Shown here piece by piece: positions 51,401 to 57,400 of a stretch of DNA of 64,000 bases. The position numbers were made by a program, and so were the translations under genes. Positions within the stretch are counted from its first letter, which is position 1, and each line of letters opens with the position of its first letter. The notes beneath the pieces were generated by a model. It was given only the letters and a program-made list of their open reading frames with translations, was not told the origin of the DNA and made no database searches. Location of the stretch: assembly GCA_964017235.1 (NCBI GenBank), contig OZ024934.1:88626706-88690705 (forward strand), written 5' to 3'. This DNA comes from Sabellastarte sp. h YS-2021. Its lineage: Eukaryota > Annelida > Polychaeta > Sabellida > Sabellidae.

Positions 51401-54400
51401 CTAATTATCTCTAAAAGTATTGCGGATAGCCAATTTTTCTCATATAACTCATTCACCTACTTTTGGGAGAGCTTTCACTTGGTGAAGTTTCAGACCTGTA
51501 GCTAATTACTCACCTACTCAAAATGAGTAAATGCTAATTATCTCTAAAAGTATTGCAGATAGCCATTTTTTGTCAAATAACTCATTCACCTACTTTTAGG
51601 AGAGCTTTCACTTGGTGAAGTTTCAGACCCATAGCTAATTACTCACCTGCTCAAAATGAGTAAATGCTAATTATCTCTAAAAGTATTGCAGATAGCCAAT
51701 TTTTCTCAAATAACTCATTCACCTACTTTTGGGAGAGCTTTCACATGGTGAAGTTTCAGCCCCATAGCTAATTACTCACCTGCTCAAAATGAGTAAATGC
51801 TAATTATCTCTAAAAGTATTGCAGATAGCCAATTTTTCTCAAATAACTCATTCATCTACTATTGGGAGAGCCATCACTTGGTGAAGTTTCAGACCCGTAG
51901 CTAATTATTCACCTACTCAAAATGAGTAAATGCTAATTATCCCTAGAAGTATTGCGGATAGCCTTCACATGGTGAAGTTCCAGACCCGTAGGTAATTACT
52001 CACCTACTCAAAATGAGTAAATGCTAATTATCTTTAAAAGTATTGCAGATAGCCAATTTTTCTCAAATAAGTCATTCACCTACTTTTGGGACAGCTTTCA
52101 CTTGGTGAAGTTTCAGACCTGTAGCTAATTACTCACCTACTCAAAATAAGTAAATGCCTATTATCACTAAAAGTATTGCAGATAGCCAGTATTTCTCAAA
52201 TAACTCATTCACCTACATTTTGGAGAAGTTTCACATGCTTAAGTTTTTTTTATGAATTTTTAAAATAAATTTTAATACATTAAAATTAATTAAATCATGC
52301 ACTAAATCAATTATAACTTGAAAAGTACTGCATTTAGAGCACTTTGTGCAAATATGTTATGCAGCTACTTTTGGGTCAGCTATAACATAGTAAAATTTCA
52401 GACCTGTAGCTCATGGCATAGCTGAATAATAACTACTTTTAGGTTATCACTGTTGGGTAAATCGCTTATAACTTGAAAACTTTTGCATTTACATTATTTA
52501 GTTTCAGTATGTTATTCACCTATTTTGAGGCAGCTATAACATAGTAAAATTCCAGACCTGTGGCTCATTGCATAGCGGAGTAATAGCTACTTTGAAGTTC
52601 TTACTCAACACTAAATCATTTATAACTTGAAAAGTATTACATTTAGAGCATTTTGTTAAAATATGTCATTCACCTACTTTTTCCATAGCAACAACATGGT
52701 GAGTAACTTGGGTGTCTATCTGAATAGCTAAGTGAGTAATAGCTACTTTTGGGCTTTTCACTAACTTCCATCATGAGTAAAATCACTTGTAACTTGAAAA
52801 CTATTGCATTTAGAGAATTTTGTGCAAATATGTTATTCACCTACTTTTGGGTCAGCTATAACATACTAAAATTTCAGACCTCTAGCTCGTGCCATAGCTG
52901 AGTAATAGCTACTTTTGCCTTTGCCGGTGGATACATTTTGCATCTGGCCACAGATGCATCCTTGGTCTAGTCTCTAAAAGTATTACAGGTGGGAATTTCT
53001 TCTAAATAAGTCATTCACCTACTTTTGGGTGATCTACCACATAGTGAAGTTGCAGAACTGTAGCTCTTTAGATGGCAGAGTAATAGCCACTAAAATAAGT
53101 AAATGTCTTGTATCTCTAAAAGTAGTACAGATAGGCTATTTCTTCTAAAGACGTGCTTCCCTACTTTGAGTTGATCTGCATAATGAAGTGGCAGAACTGT
53201 AGCTCTTTGGATGGCAAAGTAATAGCTACTAAAATGAGTAAATGGCTTTTGTCTTTAAAAGTATTGCAATCAAACATTAAACTTGTCACTTCTACATGTG
53301 CCTCCATCTCGCAGGAAAATTTATATTCCACTATCTTTAGGACATCTAATTTATACGGCGGGAGATAAATGCATTCGTTAGAATGCTTGTTTTAAATAAT
53401 ATGTCTTTCAAATAACAATATAAATGTTTATAAATTATTCTTTCCTAATGTAGACAAAAGAAAAATTCTTTCAAATTAAGACTCTTCAAATAAAAAAAAA
53501 AAAAAAAAAAGGCACAGATCTTCTGTTTTTCAAATTATGTTTAAATGATATTTTGTTTAGATAACAGAAACTAAACGATAGGAGGTCTTTAAGATTTCAA
53601 CTGTTATTTTTTAGACAGTAAAATATGTTTATAAGTATGAAAGCATATGACAAAACTCAAACTCAGATAATGGTGGAATTGATAAAAAATGAAATGCAAG
53701 AGCAAGGTCCAGCCAATACCAACGCCATTTCCCTAGGCTGTCAGGTATGGGAATCTCTGAAGTTATTTTTCACAACTAAAAAGCTTCTTCTATTTTAGAA
53801 CTCTCTGGTGTCTAAATATTGTGTAAATATGTTCTATTGTCCTAATAAAATTTTAATCCCCATATACACTTGGATAATAGAGGTTCTGCTGTATGTTTTT
53901 CAGAAGTATTGCTCAGCACTGCTTAAGATGCTTATGAACTTATTTGTTCAATTTAACATTTATAGTCAATTAGTCTGTTTTATTTTGTTCGCAGCACAAT
54001 GCAACCCTTGTTAGTCTGGCAGATGGCGAATCATTGGCCGTGGAGTCAGATCCTAAAGGTGGGATCTATGTCATCATTTCAGGACTTGTCAAGGTTAGTG
54101 TACAATATGCCCTGGCCAACTCAAGAGCAAAGAGTTTGTATCACTGAGCACTGCATTTAAGCAGAGTCTTAGGCACAGCAATCACAGCAGCATTACAAAC
54201 TGCATCAGTCCACGATCATAGCATTGGTTGTTACTTGTTACCACAGAGACACTGAATAAGAAGCCATTGTGGAATGGTCTTGGAGAACAAATATGATTTG
54301 ACATTATCGAGAAGTAGGTGGCAGAGGTATTGGAACAAACATCATCAGGCAATTCATTCCAAATTGCAAAACTATGAAACTGGAGCTTGTTTGGGATATA

Positions 54401-57400
54401 CATCCTACTGAAGTCTCATAATGACTTCAATGCAAAGGGTCTATACTGGCTAATACCACCAGGTGCCTGGATATAGGATATTGGCACTGCTGTACTTTTT
54501 AGGGGCAAAATTTCAGACTTTCATATTACTTCTGATCTATATAAATCAAAGGTCAAAATATATTACAGTACATGTAATTAAAATTAGGAGTGTTGCGGTA
54601 GCGATTTTTGCCTTCCAGTTTCATGTTTCGTACTTCCCGGTCGGTTAACCATCTCTTATTAGCAAAACACGAGAACCAAATAGTTTTCCATACTGTAAAA
54701 CAGGAATTCTAGTATGACACAGATGTGTCCCCAATTCTGATTGGCTAAACAATGAAATGTATGGTTTCTGCAGATTATCGTTTATTATGGCTGTCATATT
54801 ACAGTAAAAAGCAAATAAAAGTGGATTATGACATTTATTTTGTATGTAAGGTTAGTACAGTTACTTTCAATTAAAGTGTAAGTAGAAAACAGGTAGCTGA
54901 ACTTTATGTCGGATTGCAATAATATATTTACCGTACTGACGATACCGGTACTACCGCAACACCCCTAATTAAAATAGAATGTTAAATGTATGTAAAACAG
55001 CTTAAACCTGGTTTAACTAATGATAATAATAAATTCATTCATTTAAACAGTCACCAATTGTAAGCAGACAATATTTGAGAAAAATTAAGACTACTTTATG
55101 GAAACAACATTTCTTAGTTTTATTGTGATTTTATAGTGTCTTACTGTGATGGTTTAAGCATGGCATCTCAGATAAACCAATCTGGGAAGGAGGTAAAGTA
55201 TAATTGAACTTTTAAATTAACGCCATTCCTGGGTTAAAATATAAAATCAAGTAATTGCTGCATTATTCATACTAACCAGTTCTTGACTTGCACAAATGTG
55301 TGCTTTGAATTCCAGGTGGACAAGTATGTGAAGGCTCCAACATTACCAGGTAGAACAGAATCTGCAGAAACAGAAGTCATCTCTGACTTAATGACCACAG
55401 GAAGTATTTTGGGAGAAATGGCCTTACTTACAGGTAATGTTTTGTACAAAACTCAAGAGAGTGCAATACCTCCGCAGGGGATTCCATACCGTTTCAAAAT
55501 AGTCCTGAAGCAAATGCTTGAAGTTATATAAATATTTGTTGTATTATTTTAGTACTTCCTTTTTGTTTAGTTTATTAAAGCATTGTGCTAAAAATTAATC
55601 TTTTATATAGCAACATTCTTTGGGTAACATTCACAACATTCTTTGACCAGTATTTGTTAAAACCTGCACCCCTCTTGACTTACATAAAATGTTTTGAGGG
55701 ATTAGTACTTTGGGATCATCTTTGACCAAGGTCAAAAGTTTTGAATCCTTTTTTTTTTAATTAGAACCACCGTGTGATATAAAAAATGGAATCTATATTT
55801 CTCACTTCAGGCAAACCCAGTAACATTGTGATTACCTGCGAGACATCCACCCGCATGTTCCACATTCCTTATGAAGCCATCCAAGCAGCTCTGGAGCTGT
55901 TTGTGGATGAACCATCACTGGAATTACGCCTCTGGAAGCTCTGTGGTATCCGTGTGGCCACCTCAATTCTTAAGAACCTGCCTCATTTTGTGTCATTCTC
56001 TCCTGACAAGCTGCGGTTACATATGGAGAAGTGTGTCCTGTGTATAGTGAAGGCTGACATGCCTGAAGGTGGAAAGCCCAAAGAAATGCAGGTAAAAGAT
56101 GGGATAGTCTGAAGTAATAAAGGTAAGACAGGGAAGAGCCTCAGGAAATAATGATGAGGCAGAAAAAAACCTAAAACCCCTTTCATATTACAGGCGGTTG
56201 AACCCACAGTTATTATAGTAGAATGACAGAATGCCCCCTCCTTCAGCTATCATCTGAAGCCTGTATGCAAACTTGTGATGTAGTGGTCGCCATCCCATTC
56301 CTTCAGCATCCCATGGAAATTTTGAAATGTTTAAAATTTCTGCCTCTGAAGACCACAATGTCAGTTACCGTCAATCACTATCCCTTGACAACCCATACCA
56401 CTGTCCCAATATCTCTGTAAGTCCCTGTCAGTCCATTTCAGTGACCTTCCACAGATACATTTTTCATGCGTTAGCTTCAGCCATGGTCTGCGGTTTATAC
56501 AAAGCTATGACTCGCTGTCGTTTTGTAGCACATGTTCGTCCATTGAGTGTGAGTTGAGGTTAATGGAGGTTGCCTCTCAGTGACCAACATTTATATTACT
56601 GTCTTCCTACTTTTACTGACGGTTACACACCTTGTCTCATCAGTGGTCATGTGCATCATACCTTCTGGATACACCAAATTTTGGAAGATATGAGGAGTCC
56701 TGGGAGGTGGTTCCCCTGCCAAATTAAACTTCTAACCACGGGGTATACTGCCTGTAGTGTAAAAGGGGCATAAGGAAATAAAAATGTAGGTGAAAAGAGT
56801 GAAAAGCCTACAGAATTAATAAGTGCTAGAAACAGAAGGAGAATTTTAAAGATATATATGAGTAAGAGAGGGAAAAGACTAAAGAAATAAAAAAAAAAAT
56901 GTGGGTAAGAGAGTGAATGGGCCAAATAAAACAAGGAAGAGAAACTCTGGAGAAATTTAAAAAAAATGCAGGTAACAAAAGGAAAAAATTCAGAAGAAAT
57001 ACAGGTTAGAGTTTTGAGCTTTCACAGCGGAATATTCAGGGGTTTAGTCTTTTGAAGCAAATATAGACGTGATGTGAACAAATTTATTAAAAGTAAAATG
57101 TCAAAATATGTGTGATATTAATAGAAATTATGTTAAAACAAATACATGTAGTAGGTTTTTGTGGTTTAGTAGGGGATTTCAGCTATTTTATTTATGAAAA
57201 TTAACAATATTTACATAGTTTCCAGAGTACCGAGTTTGCTAGGTTGCAGATTATTTGCCGGTGGAAGGAAATTTTTCAGCTTGTATGTTGACAGATCTTT
57301 GACATTCGAGAGCTGGAGGAGACGTGTGATGTGGTACTCATACTGGGAGAAGTAGAAAACTTCTCCACAACCAAGGTGTACAAGGGACCCTGCTTTATAC

